A DNA stretch of 64,000 nucleotides. Origin: Galerina marginata. Its lineage: Eukaryota > Basidiomycota > Agaricomycetes > Agaricales > Galerinaceae. Location: contig JAECYW010000004.1 in NCBI GenBank assembly GCA_023014335.1, positions 620,001 through 684,000 of the forward strand, in the 5' to 3' direction. The notes below the pieces were generated by a model that had not been told where the DNA came from, ran no database searches, and saw nothing but the letters and a program-made list of their open reading frames with translations. Positions 34,554 to 47,712 of this stretch are shown here, piece by piece; within the stretch, counting starts at the first letter, position 1; each line of letters opens with the position of its first letter. Both the position numbers and the translations under genes were made by a program.

Positions 34554-35657
34554 ATGTTCAACCTCGTCGCTCTCTCCGCCATCGCCCTCTCTCTTGCTGC
34601 TTCCGTTCCTTCTTTGGCTGCTCCCCGTGCTACCCCTCCCCCAGGCTGGAACACCCCACTTTTCGAGGTTCGTGTTCTCCATCCCTGTTTAATTGCTTTT
34701 TCTGACCCTGCACTTTTTAAATCAGTCTTACGATACCTATTACACTAGGTATATAGCTCTGGCGTGCAACACCAAGCACGGCATAGCTTTCTCCGACCAA
34801 TGTTGCCACCCGCTTTTGGTTCGTGGACCGCCATAATTTCCCACATGGAGCGCATCTGATGTTCATTTTCTTTCCATGATAGGCGGCTCAGAGCCTTGCT
34901 TCCTATCCAGCCCAGTGCAACCCAGTCACGAGCTCGAAACCAGCTCTCCCCGTTGCCGCTCCAAGCGGCGCCCTCAATGATGATGGCGATGGTGATGATG
35001 ATGATGAGTCTACCACAAAGGCTGCACCCGCAGTTACACCACCTAAGAAGGCAGCAGCACCACCCCCGGCGCCCACCCAGCCTGTGGCAAACCGTTCCAC
35101 ATCCTCCAGTGTCAAGCTTGGCTAGTACGCCACATTTTATTCTTACTACTTGCTTCACTTCGCTGACCTGAATCACAGCGCCGATCTCTTCTTCCAGAAT
35201 GGTGCTTCTGGAGCTTGCGGCACCGTCCACAACGACAGTGACATGATTGCTGGCATCGGTCAGTCTGCATTTCTTCCTATCATTTTGAAGTCACTTTGCT
35301 TACATCGATTAAACTAACCTCCAGATCAGATCCGCTACGGCAACTCCGGAGGTAGGTCAAGCCTATGCGGACGGCAGGTTAAAATCACCAACGTAAAAAA
35401 CCAGAAGGTTTGATCAACCTCATCCCTCCTGAACTTCAACCTCACAAAAAAAAAAATTCCTTCTGTTAGTCAGTGACCGTTACCATCGCCGATTCCTGCC
35501 CGATTTGCTTTAACGCCAACTCCATGGAGTTGTCGCTGGGCGCCTTCCAAGAAATCGCCTCTCTGGACGAAGGCGTGGTGCACAGTAAGTCCCCCTCGTC
35601 GTTCAGATGGAGCATGAGCTTACCGGACACCTTCTAGTCCGGTGGTCTTTTGTTTAA
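34554..35657 (+). CDS. Expansin-like / RlpA-like DPBB secreted protein, full-length copy
   Basis: Probable secreted cell-wall-associated protein. Exons: 34554-34667, 34726-34818, 34883-35124, 35179-35258, 35325-35407, 35470-35584 and 35638-35657, totalling 747 nt and 248 residues, all joints in frame. Signal peptide about 1-21. The second exon encodes a Cys module with YIALACNTKHGIAFSDQCC followed by HPLL, seen in mushroom DPBB proteins. A Pro/Ala linker with a poly-Asp patch (DGDGDDDDE) follows, then the double-psi barrel: GACGTVHNDSDMI, LCGRQVKI, VTVTIADSCPIC, MELSLGAFQ, ending GVVHIRWSFV. Gene, promoter and 3' flank are duplicated from or to 21.0-22.3 kb; this copy keeps two exon regions the other lost. 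Confidence 0.85.
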
Positions 35658-36289
35658 TCCCGCAACGACTCTAACGACAAACCTCAAGACTCGACTCTAC
35701 CTTGATTTAACTTGCTTTCCTTGGCCCTTAAGTTTACGAAGATACGAGACTCACGACCCCGGCTGGCGTAGAACCTTCATATGCTCTCTTAATCTTTCAC
35801 TTGTCCCGTTCTTTAGTAACTATGTTTACCATTTTCTATCCTGCTTTCTTATTGTTAACTTGATGTGATTTGCTTGTCATATCCCTCTCTGTCTGGGTTC
35901 CTGGCATGGTTTCTCGGGTCTCCCCTTATCCCCTCCTCCGTCATCTCCCCCCCGATAGAATCGGCGTTACACACCTCCATAGATACAAGTATCGCAAGAC
36001 GAGAAACAATTGTAAACGGCACATTTTTTGGTCATTTATATATTAGTAGAAGTTTATGACAATTAACCGTAACAAGCTTGCTACCCTGGGTTTTAAAGAT
36101 ACATTCCGTTTGTTCGCTAAAGTTCAGAAGCAACGTATTGTTGTGAGCCGCCCAAGTCATTTCTTCGAGAAATATAAGAGTAAACAAACTCTGAGCTCAA
36201 CTATCATCCATGTCACAATAGAGTACACAGTTAAATCGAGGACGAGGAGACGAGGGAGGGAGGAATAAGGAGGAAGGGGTTTGAATAAA
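35658..36289. other. 3' flank of expansin-like gene 2
   Basis: About 35730-36200 is a close copy of 21915-22380. It has a few small frames only and no gene is supported. Confidence 0.4.
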
Positions 36290-36460
36290 TGACCACCCAA
36301 AAACACACCATCTGCCACAAATGCCGACGATGACCAGCTATCAATAACAGCACCATTCATCCCAAAGCGAAGCTCAAAGTGCTCGACCCACCCGCGACCA
36401 ACGCCGTAGGAGATGCGGGCGGCGACAACGCCGACGTAGTAGGTAAAGGGTCGTACTCGA
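36290..36460 (-). pseudogene. Very short 3' scrap of the large low-complexity gene (copy 5)
   Basis: Minus-strand sequence around 36440-36300 (GTTGGTCGCGGGTGGGTCGA and flanks) matches the end of the large gene where it encodes ALVAGGSSTLSFALG. Only about 150 bp remain. It lies downstream of NACHT E rather than upstream, so it marks another rearrangement point. Confidence 0.5.
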
Positions 36461-36887
36461 GTAGAATGGACTTGCATTTACGGTATTAGTAAGACGGGCG
36501 CTTAATTCATAATGGCTCGAGAACTTTGTAGATACGTGATTTCCATGTATATGAAAGGCTCTTTAGGAGCTGGTACAACCATTTCTTATGGTCTTTTAAT
36601 CTACAAATAATCCCAATAGAAATAAACATTGAGTGCGAAGGAAATCATGACCGAAACCGGTTACTTGGCGAACTACCACACATTCGTGCAGAATTCTTGG
36701 CAGTCTGCCGTCAAAATTTTGCTGAGAATAAAGCTTTTTTGGTTTGGCGAAGTGGAGGCCTCATTTAATGAGTGGCAAGAGGAACCTCCGTATCCTTCCA
36801 TGGCGGCACTGAGCCCATGGCGCAAAATTAATATATATATGAAGAAAGTAAACGCCCACAAAATCTGGGTTGTCAAGTTACAGACAC
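36461..36887. other. Gap before NACHT E 3' end
   Basis: No gene seen. The part nearest the NACHT end (about 36810-36880) has CCCATGGCGCAAAATTAATA, a 3'-flank motif also found after copies B, C and F. Confidence 0.4.
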
Positions 36888-39616
36888 CTATGGATCCTCC
36901 GGTCCCAAATCCTCGACTGGACTGAGCGCATGCATAACCTTTGTACGTTTGGATGTCGAATTCAACGCCTGTGCGGTACTCCCTTCAAGGCTGTCATTAC
37001 TCTCCCTACGGCGTTTATCCACTTTAAAGCGCTCAGAGACGGCCTGTGTTTCATTCGGTGTGAGGGATTCCTTCTGTAAACATTGATAAGCACAAATCCA
37101 CGAAGCAGTCAATATAACTGACTTTTAGATACTGGGCGATAGCATCGTGGAGTAGTTCGATCTTCACATGCAGTTCGGGTAGTTTCTCTTCCATTTTCTG
37201 ACCTAGCACGGAGTGGGAGAGCTCAGCAAGCGCTGAATGATAGTCCGCATTTGAGAGGTGGAAAGGAAGAAGTAAAATTACAGACTCCAAAGTTGCTTCA
37301 TTGTCGGGTCTGGGCATGTATTCATTATCCACGTCATAAGTTGATGTCTCATTGCAGTCGTTCTCATTTTTTTTCCACTGTTCTTCTTCTGAGTTATGTC
37401 GGCTAAATATATTCGTTAACATTGGATTTTGGACCGGGGGAAATTGGACTCACAATGCTAACACAATCTTAAGCAGGTGTATACACAGTGATGCGTACCT
37501 GCCACCATTTATAAAGTACCCGCCTGCGCGTTCTTGATCACGGAGGTACTTCTGAATTGCAACCATCGCAGGGGAGGATTCTTTGAAATAATATTTGAAG
37601 GGGAACTCAACCCCGAAGGCTTGTTCAAAGTGTGGCCATGCCGCCAGGATTGGTAGTATTTTAGGATGTGTGATCAATGTAGCCACATTTTCACTGCTTT
37701 TAGGATGCTCATCATGAAGGGAACGACACACTTCCTTGCAAATTAAATCCAAAGCGACCTCCCAGGAGCGGGAATGGTGAGCCTTTAAACTTCGTGTAGG
37801 ACCGAAATATTCCAGTACATTTGTTTCCTTGATGATTGTCAGTGGCAAAAAATGCACGAGGCTGAGAAGCAGACCTGAGTCTGGAACCACTGATGCAGGA
37901 ACACTACATTGGCGTAGTAAAAAACGGCAATCTCCCAGGTATTTTCTTCTCTGAAGCCTTTGGTTAACCTGGACACCCATTTTACAGGGTCAAAATCAAA
38001 GCATTCAAGAAGTAATTCTGTCGATGGAGACGCTTTCATGGTGATAAGATAAAGAGATGGAAATATTATTTCGTCGCCTACAAGACAGAGAAAGACCATG
38101 AACTTGAGTTTATTGACCAATCGAATGAGAGTTACTTACATGAATATTGATCTTCCACTTCGTCAGAGTATTCCCACATATATCGTAGGAAATGTCGTGT
38201 AATGTGTTCATGAGCTATGCCTTCATCTACATGAAAATGCTTCGAACGAGATGAGCTGCAGAGAAAGTCGCGAAGTGAAGCATGCAGGATATGAAGCTTG
38301 TCTTCATTTTCTTCGCTTTCGCATTTGAGGGCTGGGATATGCAGAATAGAATGTAAATCAATCAGGATACGCTGGAGTTCCCCATGAGGATAGGATAGGA
38401 TCGTTTCAATCTGACGAGCGGTACAATCGTCCTCACGGAACATTGCAAGACTAATAATTTCCAATGCTTTTTCGAGGTCCTCCTTCAACACCAAGCTAAA
38501 TATTCGGCAATACAGGGCATCGAGCTCGGCGAACGGGGTGGCAGACCCTGGCTCTGGCTGAGACCCAGACCCAGTCGCAGCGACACCCAGAATAATGCCA
38601 AGTTGTTTATTCGGCCTTTGATGCGAGGATTTCACAAATTTGACGACAGTAGCCGCATAAATAAACTGCCCTGATGATTTTCGGACCAAGTTGTCAATGT
38701 CGTCATTAGAAGGCCAAACAGGAGGGAGCAGTAATCGCAGTTCGTGCGTTCTTTTCACAGACTCGAAGCTCTCAACCAAGAAGAGCCTAATATCATCGTC
38801 AGGATGATACTTCTCGTCCAAAACGAGTCGGTCAGTCATTGCGAGTAGAGGTTGATCGTTGAAAGAGTCCCGGATGGCCACTTCGGGTCGGCTGGCTATA
38901 AGGAAACAGAGAGGAATGGGGAATTTGGAAATGGAATTGGCGACGAGTCTGAGAATGTATTTCTGGGCCTCTGGTTTACCACACTCGTCGAGGCCGTCAA
39001 GGATAATTACCATCGGGTCGTCGAATTGTCCCTGCTCCCTATGTTCGAACACTTCGTTCAATGGTTGGATGATAATGGAGTCCATCTGAGTTTGTAGGGA
39101 ACGAGTAAATATGTAAGGGTCTAATTCGACCGCTGTTTCGACGGGGCGTCGTAGCTGTGGAATTACGGTGAGTAGTTGATACGCCAATGACGCGATCAGG
39201 CGTCCTTCGTCGTTGCGGCCAGCTGCACTTCGAGACCAGAAAAAACTGGCGGCCAAACGTCCTGATTTGTAGCATAATTCAGCGATTTCCTGTGCAATCG
39301 CAGACTTCCCAGCGCCCGCAGCTCCGTTAAGCCACTTGATGAACGTCGCCTTCTGGCCATCTGCGATCCAATCGATAATGGCTTGAATAACAGCCACGCG
39401 AGTTTGCGGATGGCATTTGGGAGGGTCATATTCCAGGCGTTCGCGCGAGTTGTGGAATGCGCCAGGAGCTATATGCTTCCGCCATATGTCTTTACCTGGA
39501 CAAATATGGCTGCTGAGATATCGAAGCGTCTGCGATGATTATTTCATACCTTTCTTATTTGTGACGGCTGTGAAATTTCCTCCATGGATGGAGATGTGCT
39601 TGGACTTTTTGAACAT
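36888..39616 (-). CDS. NACHT NTPase (NLR-like), copy E
   Basis: Modelled exons on the minus strand: 39616-39550, 39495-38140, 38077-37875, 37827-37454, 37402-37123 and 37073-36888, totalling 2,466 nt and 821 residues. The N-terminus MFKKSKHISIHGGNF and the exon end EDQYSC pair it with copy F. Walker A is GAAGAGKS, Walker B VIILDGLDECGKP, then ASRPEVAIRDSF. It has a small Gly/Ser insert (GSGSQPEPGSATPF) not found in the others and a short acidic patch (CESEENEDK) in the variable region. The tail keeps DKRRRESNDS and SKRTKVMHALSP. No C-terminal repeat sensor is present. No large-gene fragment lies directly upstream, unlike A-D. Confidence 0.9.
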
Positions 39617-39827
39617 ACTAGGTGCAAGGGGGGATGGGGAAAGCAGCTCGACCGTGGTGGTGGTAACAACAAGAGTGACGATACCACTTACAGCTTACAG
39701 TCTTGACACTGCCTTGTGGCAGTTTCTTCGACCTGACAATAGAATACTCATTCAAACCGTTTTCCTCCTTGTCACTGCTCTGGAGATCTCCGAGGCCTGA
39801 ATGATAGATTCAATAGTCCCGTATATC

Positions 39828-40140
39828 TGGCTGAGCTCAAGTTTACACCCGAGACGACCGACTTTCAACAGAAATTAGTTCGTTTAGTTTGGTGCCTTCC
39901 AATCCAATTCCACAATAATTCAAGTTCGAATTTCCGCCTCCCCATCCCCTTCAAATTCCCTTCGTCAAAAAATCTAGGTATGCTTAAACGCGCGGGTCGA
40001 CCGCAGCGCGCACTTCCACCCCACTTTAAAATGTCGCCATTTTCCCGGTGACGGGAGCGCAATAGTACTTACAGCCCGATTTGGCATGGCTGCGTCGTGT
40101 CCAAAGCAATCCAAGCTCGCCCGCTGGCAGGCAGGGCGCT
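39828..40140 (+). repeat. Inverted repeat, left arm
   Basis: About 300 bp that matches the reverse complement of 54244-54545. Shared stretches include AATAATTCAAGTTCGAATTT (left) with AGTAATTCAAGTTCGAATTT (right, reversed), CCCTTCGTCAAAAAATCT in both, and TTTTCCCGG(T)GACGGGAGCGC versus TTTTCCCGGTAACGGGAGCG. The two arms bound the segment holding the large gene and NACHT F. Confidence 0.8.
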
Positions 40141-43100
40141 CAGTTGGGTATTTGGTAATTACTTGAAGGCAAGACGAAACGAAAGTCCAAATCTGAGCTC
40201 AAGGCTCGAGGCTGATGAAAATACTCGAGCATGACTTCAAATCGTTTCCGATCGATACATCGCTGCCAATGCAAAATCGGAAGAATATCAAGGAAACGCG
40301 GAACATCTAAGGGCTCTGGCGGGTGGGTAGCATGATAGGATCCAGACTCACCTTTTTTTCTACAGCAAATGTATCAAGTAGCCAACCACGGCGCACGCGG
40401 TTGTCCCGGCCTCTTTGACGGTCCTGAAACCGAACTCGGCCGGCACTAGTACTGAGAGAGGTAGGAAATTTGGAGCGAGGTCAATCCGACGAGTCGTATA
40501 GGCGGATTACGATTAAACGCCGGTGGTCGACTTGAGCCAGTGGGAGGTAGAGGGGTGGCAGTAAGTTGCGGGAAGGAGGTGCTGGACTGAAACGCAGTTT
40601 GTAGGAATCGGGATGCCCTTAGGCTGGAATCGACCTGACGTTCGTTCGATAACGGTGGGCGGGGCGGATGCTACAGTACCCCGCACGAGGTGAGGCGGGA
40701 GACGGGAAATGAGATGAGATGAGATGAGATGATGTACAGGATTTTGCATAAATAATCACGTCACCTTGAGTTACTTTGAGTGGGCCGTCGCCAAATCCCA
40801 CTCGAGAGCGAGTTTAAGTTAAGAGCGAGGGTTTTTCCTGGGCCTGAAAATTCGATTCCGCAAATGAAGTGTCAGCGTAGTAGTAATACCACACCCGCCG
40901 CGTGCGTGTGTTTGACAGTGATCGAGAAACCAGAAAGCCGAACGCAAGAAACAGGAAATGCTTGTCGTCATCCAGGTCCAGATTCAGAGCCGAGCCGAGC
41001 ATATATAGTCTATTATAGAAAACAAATAAGAACGGTCAGGAGATTAAATGTTATCGAAGACCAAGAAGGTGATGGGTCAAAGGGTCCACGTCTTGGTAGG
41101 GTTTATTCTATGTTTGTGGTGTCCATCCAATGAAATGGCGAGGGATCCAGGACGGAACGAAAGGGGAAGGGGAGTAATAAATGGGTTAGTCTGGACGAAC
41201 CTGAGCCTGATTCAGAGCCTGATCATAAGAGGACGTCGGGATAGAATTGGAAATGTCGTCCACGACATTGGCGGTGGCAAGCTGACGGCTGAAGGCTGTG
41301 GGCAGACTCAGAGGAGGTGATATCTATGAAAGGAAACAAGAAGGGTAAGAACCAGATATTAATGGATCGGAACGTTAACCTCAGGCTGTCGGTGGATTTG
41401 TATTTGAAGGGACAATGGAGACTTTTACTCTATAAAAAACTGCAAGGTGGGTGAATACGGCTGGGTTACGTTATTTATAAACGCGTGCTCTTACTATTTA
41501 GGAAGGAAGTTGAAGGAAGGAAGGCTGTTCAAATTTAGTTAAGCGGAGTGGGGTGGAGACGGGGATGGAGATGGTGCTGGCGGTGGGACTCGATGCATAT
41601 GGGCCTAAGCGCGGCGGTTTTCAATGATAATGCATATGGTGCTGGCTGGAAAAACGTTCATGGTTCGGCAGGTGTGGGTTTGGACTCTGGACTCTGCAAG
41701 AGGGTACGTTAAATTTGGGACGTATAGACTCAGAGTATAGGGGAATGCTTACTTTGGGTGGCTAATTATACGGGTATCGTACGCGTCGTATCAAATCAAT
41801 TGGGATCAGTCAAATGGTGAAGGGTATCAGAAATTTGATTTGAAGCGGGGTGCGGTATGATGTTTACCTGCTTCGAAATTGTTCTGCGTATGGCCTCCTC
41901 CTTAGCCTAGGATACTGGGACTTCGCTGCTGCGCTTCGAAGCTTCAAGATGCTAGTCATCCATGACACGGAAGTAGGAACCCGTCAGCGATTCCCGGGAT
42001 CGGGTTCCTCGAAGGAGCAAGATTTAGAATCAGAGGGAACTGGTATTTCTCGGAGACGGAGATGAGACGGCTGTTCGCAGAGTTCTGTTCTGTTTCTGTT
42101 TCGTCGAGTTCGAATTCTGTTTCGAGCCAAGCTCAGGTTTTATACGCGTAATAAGTACGACAGGAATGCCAGTGGTGCATGCCACGCCGGTGAGCCAAGC
42201 ACCCACGCATGCCCGTTGTTTGTCGGTTTTCGGGGGCAGAACGCAGGATAAATACGAATATGGACACGGAAGCGTGGTTGGATGACAGTCCAAGTCAGTC
42301 GCTGTGTGGTGGCGATGGATGGATCATGATACGAAGAGTCGAATTCGGCATGGGTGGATATGGATTATGTATGGTATGGGCTTTTTACTGGCCATGGGCA
42401 TGGAAATCAAATTAAGATTACCGCCGTGGCGCCGTAGTCAAGCCGCAGAAGTGCGTTTATAGAAGATGCCTGCCATGCCAGTTGATCAATTGGGGCTGAA
42501 AGGAGTCAGGTTCAGAGATTTGGAAAACGTTTTTATCACATCGGCTTGGAAATGGATATGAAAATGGAAATGGACATGGACATGGGATTTGTGTTGATTG
42601 GGAATGGGAATGGGAAAAGTGGGTTTTGGGATGAGGCTCTGACGCGGCTTGGACGGACGTCGGAAGGTACTTAAGGCCATGAATGAATGAATGAGAGGAA
42701 CCCACTTGGAATCCCCCCCTGGGACAACAAAAAGTCAATTTTGGCGAACACGATCGCAGTTGCAATCGATATGGATATGCATGCACGCACCCCGATCCGG
42801 CTCGATGGGCGGTGGTGGTTCGGGTAATAAAAAGGGAGGCGTTGTGTCAGTGAGTGATCGCTAAACTTTTTGCGTTTATGATATAAAGAGATGGCGAGTA
42901 AACCCCTTCCCGCCCGTCGTCCCTTTCCTCCTTCCTTTCTTCCTCTCTCCTCCCCCCATCCCCCATCCCTCTGTTCTCCCATCCCATCCCTCCGACGCAA
43001 TCGCACAATGACCTCACAGCCTTATCCGCCGCACGTGACGGGCGGTCCAGAGCCAGGACAATAAATTTTTTCTTTTGTTGATGCATCATGAGTCAGCGTG

Positions 43101-43882
43101 GGAACGGGGCCGCCAGTGGCCCCCCCTGGCTTGCCGCGCACCTGCCACACTCTTCCCTTTTCCAAGATAGCGCCTCCCCGACCGCCCTCCCCCTGCCCCC
43201 GCCCGTCGCCCGTGTCCCTCACCGACGTAACTAGCAACACCGTCGACTGCTCCGATCCGCGCCGATAAGCACTGGGATTCGTGGGCCTGCACCTGCTGTG
43301 CTTTTGTGTTTTTGCGGAATAACAATAAGGGGCAAGCTTGAGGGTAAGTATGCAGTGTGCGCTGCAGAACTCTGAACTTTCTACTTACTGTGGCGCCGTC
43401 TTTTTTATTAGATTCCTAATTGGAGCAGAGCCTCAGATCACATATCGCAAATTTGGGGTGATTCACAGCGCCGCGTGGTGGTGTGTGTTTAGCCAGCCCT
43501 TGTGCGTGCAGGAGCTTAGCCTGGATATAGCCACTCTTCCTTCCTCCTTCCTGCCACTGCCCGTCCGTCCGTCAGTACCTCCCCTCCGCGCGTACGGCCC
43601 CTGTCCTGTCTATTTGTCTGCCTGCCTGCTGCCGTCATCGCCAGCACGGTGTTTGCCTCGCCCTCGCACCCTCGCTCACGCTCACGCACATAAGGATCCC
43701 TAGGATAGGAAAGGAAAGAGGAGGATACCCGGATAGATTTCGTTGGCACCCGTTCAATTTGGAGGATTGGTTGGATTGTATAGGATCAGGGATTACGACA
43801 CTTGGATTTTAGGATTTGCTTGATACCGCACCCGCGAAGCTGCCCACACTACACCCCACTACACCACACCGGAAGGAAAGGA
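40141..43882. other. Long intergenic region, upstream of the large gene
   Basis: I see no supportable gene in this 3.7 kb. It has low-complexity patches: GAGAT repeats at about 40710-40730 and ATGGAAATGGACATGGACAT-type runs at about 42545-42620. From about 42900 to 43000 there is a strong CT-rich tract. A GTAAGTATGC donor near 43346 could start a 5'-UTR intron of the large gene. The last 900 bp are likely its promoter and leader. Confidence 0.4.
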
Positions 43883-46800
43883 ATGGCCGTACACCTCATG
43901 TTCCGCCCTGCGCCTGCACCGACTGCTGCCTCCGCCTCCGCCTCTGCCACGGCTGCCGCTGCCGCTGATGCCACCGCCAGCAATGGCCCCGCTAACATCG
44001 CTATCCCCGTCGCTGCTGGCTCGTCCAGCCCGCACCCGCACCCGCACCAGCACCATGTCGCTGCACCGGTGTCCCCTGTGAGACGCAGTGCGCGGCTGCT
44101 CGTCGTGCCCTCCCCTTCTTCATCATCATCGACTTCATCATCATCATCATCATCATCGACTGCATCGTCGTCGAAGCAGCCTGCGACGCCCACGCCTTGT
44201 ACTCAACATCAAGCACAACCCATATCACCTGCGAAAACTTCTCTAACACCGACGACACCCACCCCGAACCCCACCCCTGCCCACAACAACAACACCAACA
44301 CCCGCAAACGACCCCGGCCATCGGAGCCTGCTCTTCTTCCACCTCCAATACCAACACCTCAGCAACAACACCAACCACACCAACAGCGACACAAACGCAC
44401 CCAATCCGCCCCCGAATCCCTCTCGCCCCTGCCCCTTGCCCTCCCTCTTCCCCTGCCCGTCGTCTCACCAATATCCTCCGCCAAGCTCGGAGACGAAGCT
44501 GGTGCTGAGCCAGCGGACACCCCGCGCTCGAGGAGAGCGTCTAAGCGGCGCAAGGTGGCTGAGGCGGAGGACGTGCCTATGCCCTCTCTTGCCCCCGCTC
44601 CGGTTCCGGCTCTGGCTCATCCACGGGATCAGTTGGGCATGGGTGGCGAAAGTGCTAGGCCGATGAAGGGGATGAAGGGTGCTGTCCACTCGACGACGAG
44701 GACGCACCCTGCTCCTACTCCTGCCCCACCCTCACCCCTACCTTTACACTTAACGCGGGCTGCGAAGCGGAAGAGCTTGGATATCGAGGAAGCCAAGGGG
44801 GTGCAGCTGCTTTCTTCGCCGACTATAACAGCAAGGGGAGGAGGAGGGTTGGATGAGAATGAGAATGAGAACGATGCGTGTCCGAGAGCGTTGAAGAAGA
44901 AACGGAAGGATGCGGTTGTTTCCTATGATAAGGATTCTTTGGATGTGGATATGGATTTGACACCGGTTAGTGCTCTGTTCTCTGCCAAGCTCCGTTCTTT
45001 CTTTCTCTTCGTATCTTTGCATGCACTGTTTCGGGTCCGTGGTCCTCGTTCCCTCTGTGATGGGGGTTCGTTTTCATTTCGCTTAGCGTCACTTCCACTT
45101 TCACGCCCACTATCACGGTTCACTATCACGAGCTGCGGTTCTTCCCGTCTCTTTCCGTTCACATTCACATTTTTTCTGATGAGAATACGAGGTCAATGTT
45201 CTTATTCGTATTCGTTCTTCTCTTTGTTGTCACTTTCTTCTGCCCCCTTCCTTTTTAAACGCCCGTTAATGTTGTGCAAAGCTGACACCTCTTTGCCCCT
45301 TTTTCGTATTGCAGGTTTCTTTGGCTCCGGCTCCGGCTTTGGCTACGGCTGCGCCTGCTGTGCATATAGTGACTCGGTCTGCTCGGAGTCGGGAAAAAGA
45401 AAAGGAGAAGGAGAAAGAGAAGGAAAGCGCTGTGGAGAACCACAAAGTCAAAGTCAAAGTCAAAACCAGCTCCGTCGTGCACTCCAACTCCAACGAGCGA
45501 GCAAAGTCGACCAAAGTCGCGCCGACGCCGAAGCCGAAGAAGAAGAAGGGCGTGAAGGGAAAAGACAAAGCCCTGACCAAGGACCTCCCAGCATCAACGC
45601 AAGCGGAAGAGGACGAAGACGAAGCTATGCAAGTCGTGCAAGTCCCACTTGACCCGACGACGACGCCGACGCCGAGGGTGGTGTCGCTCCGCCCTCGGAC
45701 GACGACCCCGCCTCCCCCGCCCCCGCCGAGGGTTGGAAGGAGGAGGAAGGCGAAGGCGGTTGGAGGGTCGCCTTTGGCGAAGACGGTGACAGAGACGGAG
45801 GGCAGTACGAGTGGTGAGCTTTTCTTTGGGGGATTTGTAATACTTGATTTGTTTTGATTACTAATTATTTTATTTTAGCAGGAAAACCCGACACCGATGA
45901 GCAGGAGCAGTATAAGCCTGTGTCTGTGTCTGCGTCTGCGTCTGCGGCCTGTGTACCGTCGTCGTCGTCGTCCTCCAAACCCACTCTATCGATACCCCTG
46001 CCTCTATCTCTACTAGTATCATCCTCAACGAAAACCCCACCCTCCTCACCCCCTCCGTCCCCCTCCTCCCCTTCCTCCTCCCCCTCCAAATCCCCCATAT
46101 CCTCAAGCAGCCTCCGCCCGTCCCTGCCCTCGCCCCTCCCGACCTTCCCGCATCCACCGCATAGCCATGTGATCGTGCACCCGCCGCATGTGCATTCGCC
46201 TCTCAGTCCGCACAATAGCAGTAGCAATAGCAATATCAATAGCAGTATTACCGGTGCGAACGCGGACGCGAGTACGCCCCCATCGTCCCCGCCTACCTTC
46301 CAGCACCACCAACACCAGCGGACGTCGCCCCCGCTCGACGCGGTTGATTTGGGGCCTTTGGAGGCGCTTGGGCTGCCTGGGCCTATGATGGGTCCTTCTG
46401 GTTCTGGTTCTAGTTCTAGCCCTCCGTCTCCTTCAGGCTCTCCAGGAAACAAGAGAGACAGCCCGGCGGGGAGCAGGAATGGGAGCCCGATGTCGAGTCC
46501 GATGTCGAGTCCGCCTGCGAGTCCGGTGTTTGGGGTGTTGCCTTTTGGCTCTTTGGGTGCGGGTGCGGGTGTGGGTGTGGGTGCGGGCGTGAGTGCGGGT
46601 GTGGGTGCGGGCGTGAGTGCGGGTGTGGGTGTGGAGAACAGTGCTGCCAGTCCTGTGGATGGATCGTCTGCTGCGTCTGCGAGCTCCAGCTCAATTTCTA
46701 GTTTAACCTCAAGCTCAAGTTCAAGTTCAAGCCCCGGTATTCCAGCTCCCAGCTCGAATATCGCAAACGCGAATGCACCCCCACCGCCCCCGAGTCCGAC

Positions 46801-47680
46801 AACGCTGCTCTTCTCGACACCCATCGCGCTGCCGACGCTCACAACTGCGTTTTTGAGCCCGTTCGCTTCTGCTTCTGCTTCGGCTGCGTCGTCTGGCACT
46901 GGGGTACAAGGACAACAGCAAGTGCAAGAGCAGGACCAGGCTGGACAGCGTCAAGCTCAAGCAGATCCCGGACAACAAGCACAAGCACAAGAGCCCTTCG
47001 CTCGGCCGTCGTCTCCATTCGCCCCGCTTGGCGGGCTGGACGTTGCGCCTCAACACCCGCACCAGCATCACGACTCCGCCCTGGGTCTGATGGGCATAAG
47101 CATGGGCTTACCAGTGTCGAACCTGTCAATGTCAATACCCATACCGATGCCGATGAACATGGGCATGTCGATGCCCCCCCCGCCGATGTCCATGAGCGGG
47201 ATGGGCATGGGCATGGATTCGATTGGTATGGGTATGGGTGAGATGAACGTGGGGCTGAACATGGGCATGGAAGGAATCATGGGCGATGGAGAGGGTGTGG
47301 ATGGGGGTGTGGGTGGTAGTGGGATAGGGATGGGGATGGGGATGGGCGGGGGCATGGCGCTTGTTAGCGAGAGCGATCTTGGGTTTGGGTTCCATGGTCC
47401 GGCGGATGGGGGTGCGTTTGGGTATGGGGGCGGGCATCCGCATTCGCAGCATCAGCATCAGCATCAGCAGATGGAGGGGCAGAGTCAGAGTGCGCACCCG
47501 CAGCAGCCTCCGCAGGGGATGTATGAGCAGCTGTATACCTCGCCTGGTCAAGCTGGGCCGGGTCCGGGCCCTTCGTCGCCTTCGTTGGCGCCGCCTGGCT
47601 CGCCGCAGTCTTCATCGTCGGGTTTGCCGGAGCAGCAGATGGTGCAGGCTCAGCAGCAGCAGCCGCTACAACAGCAGCAA

Positions 47681-47712
<32 letters not shown>

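Noticed and set aside
40780..41133. 117-residue plus-strand frame in the long intergenic region
   Set aside because: No domain and ordinary composition; several equal-sized frames lie nearby. Likely chance.
45865..46899. Minus-strand open frame of 344 residues opposite the large gene
   Set aside because: It is a shadow of a GC-rich, Ser/Gly/Pro-repetitive plus-strand exon. Similar shadows at 47928-48917, 48948-49556 and 44001-44471 have no domain or start context.
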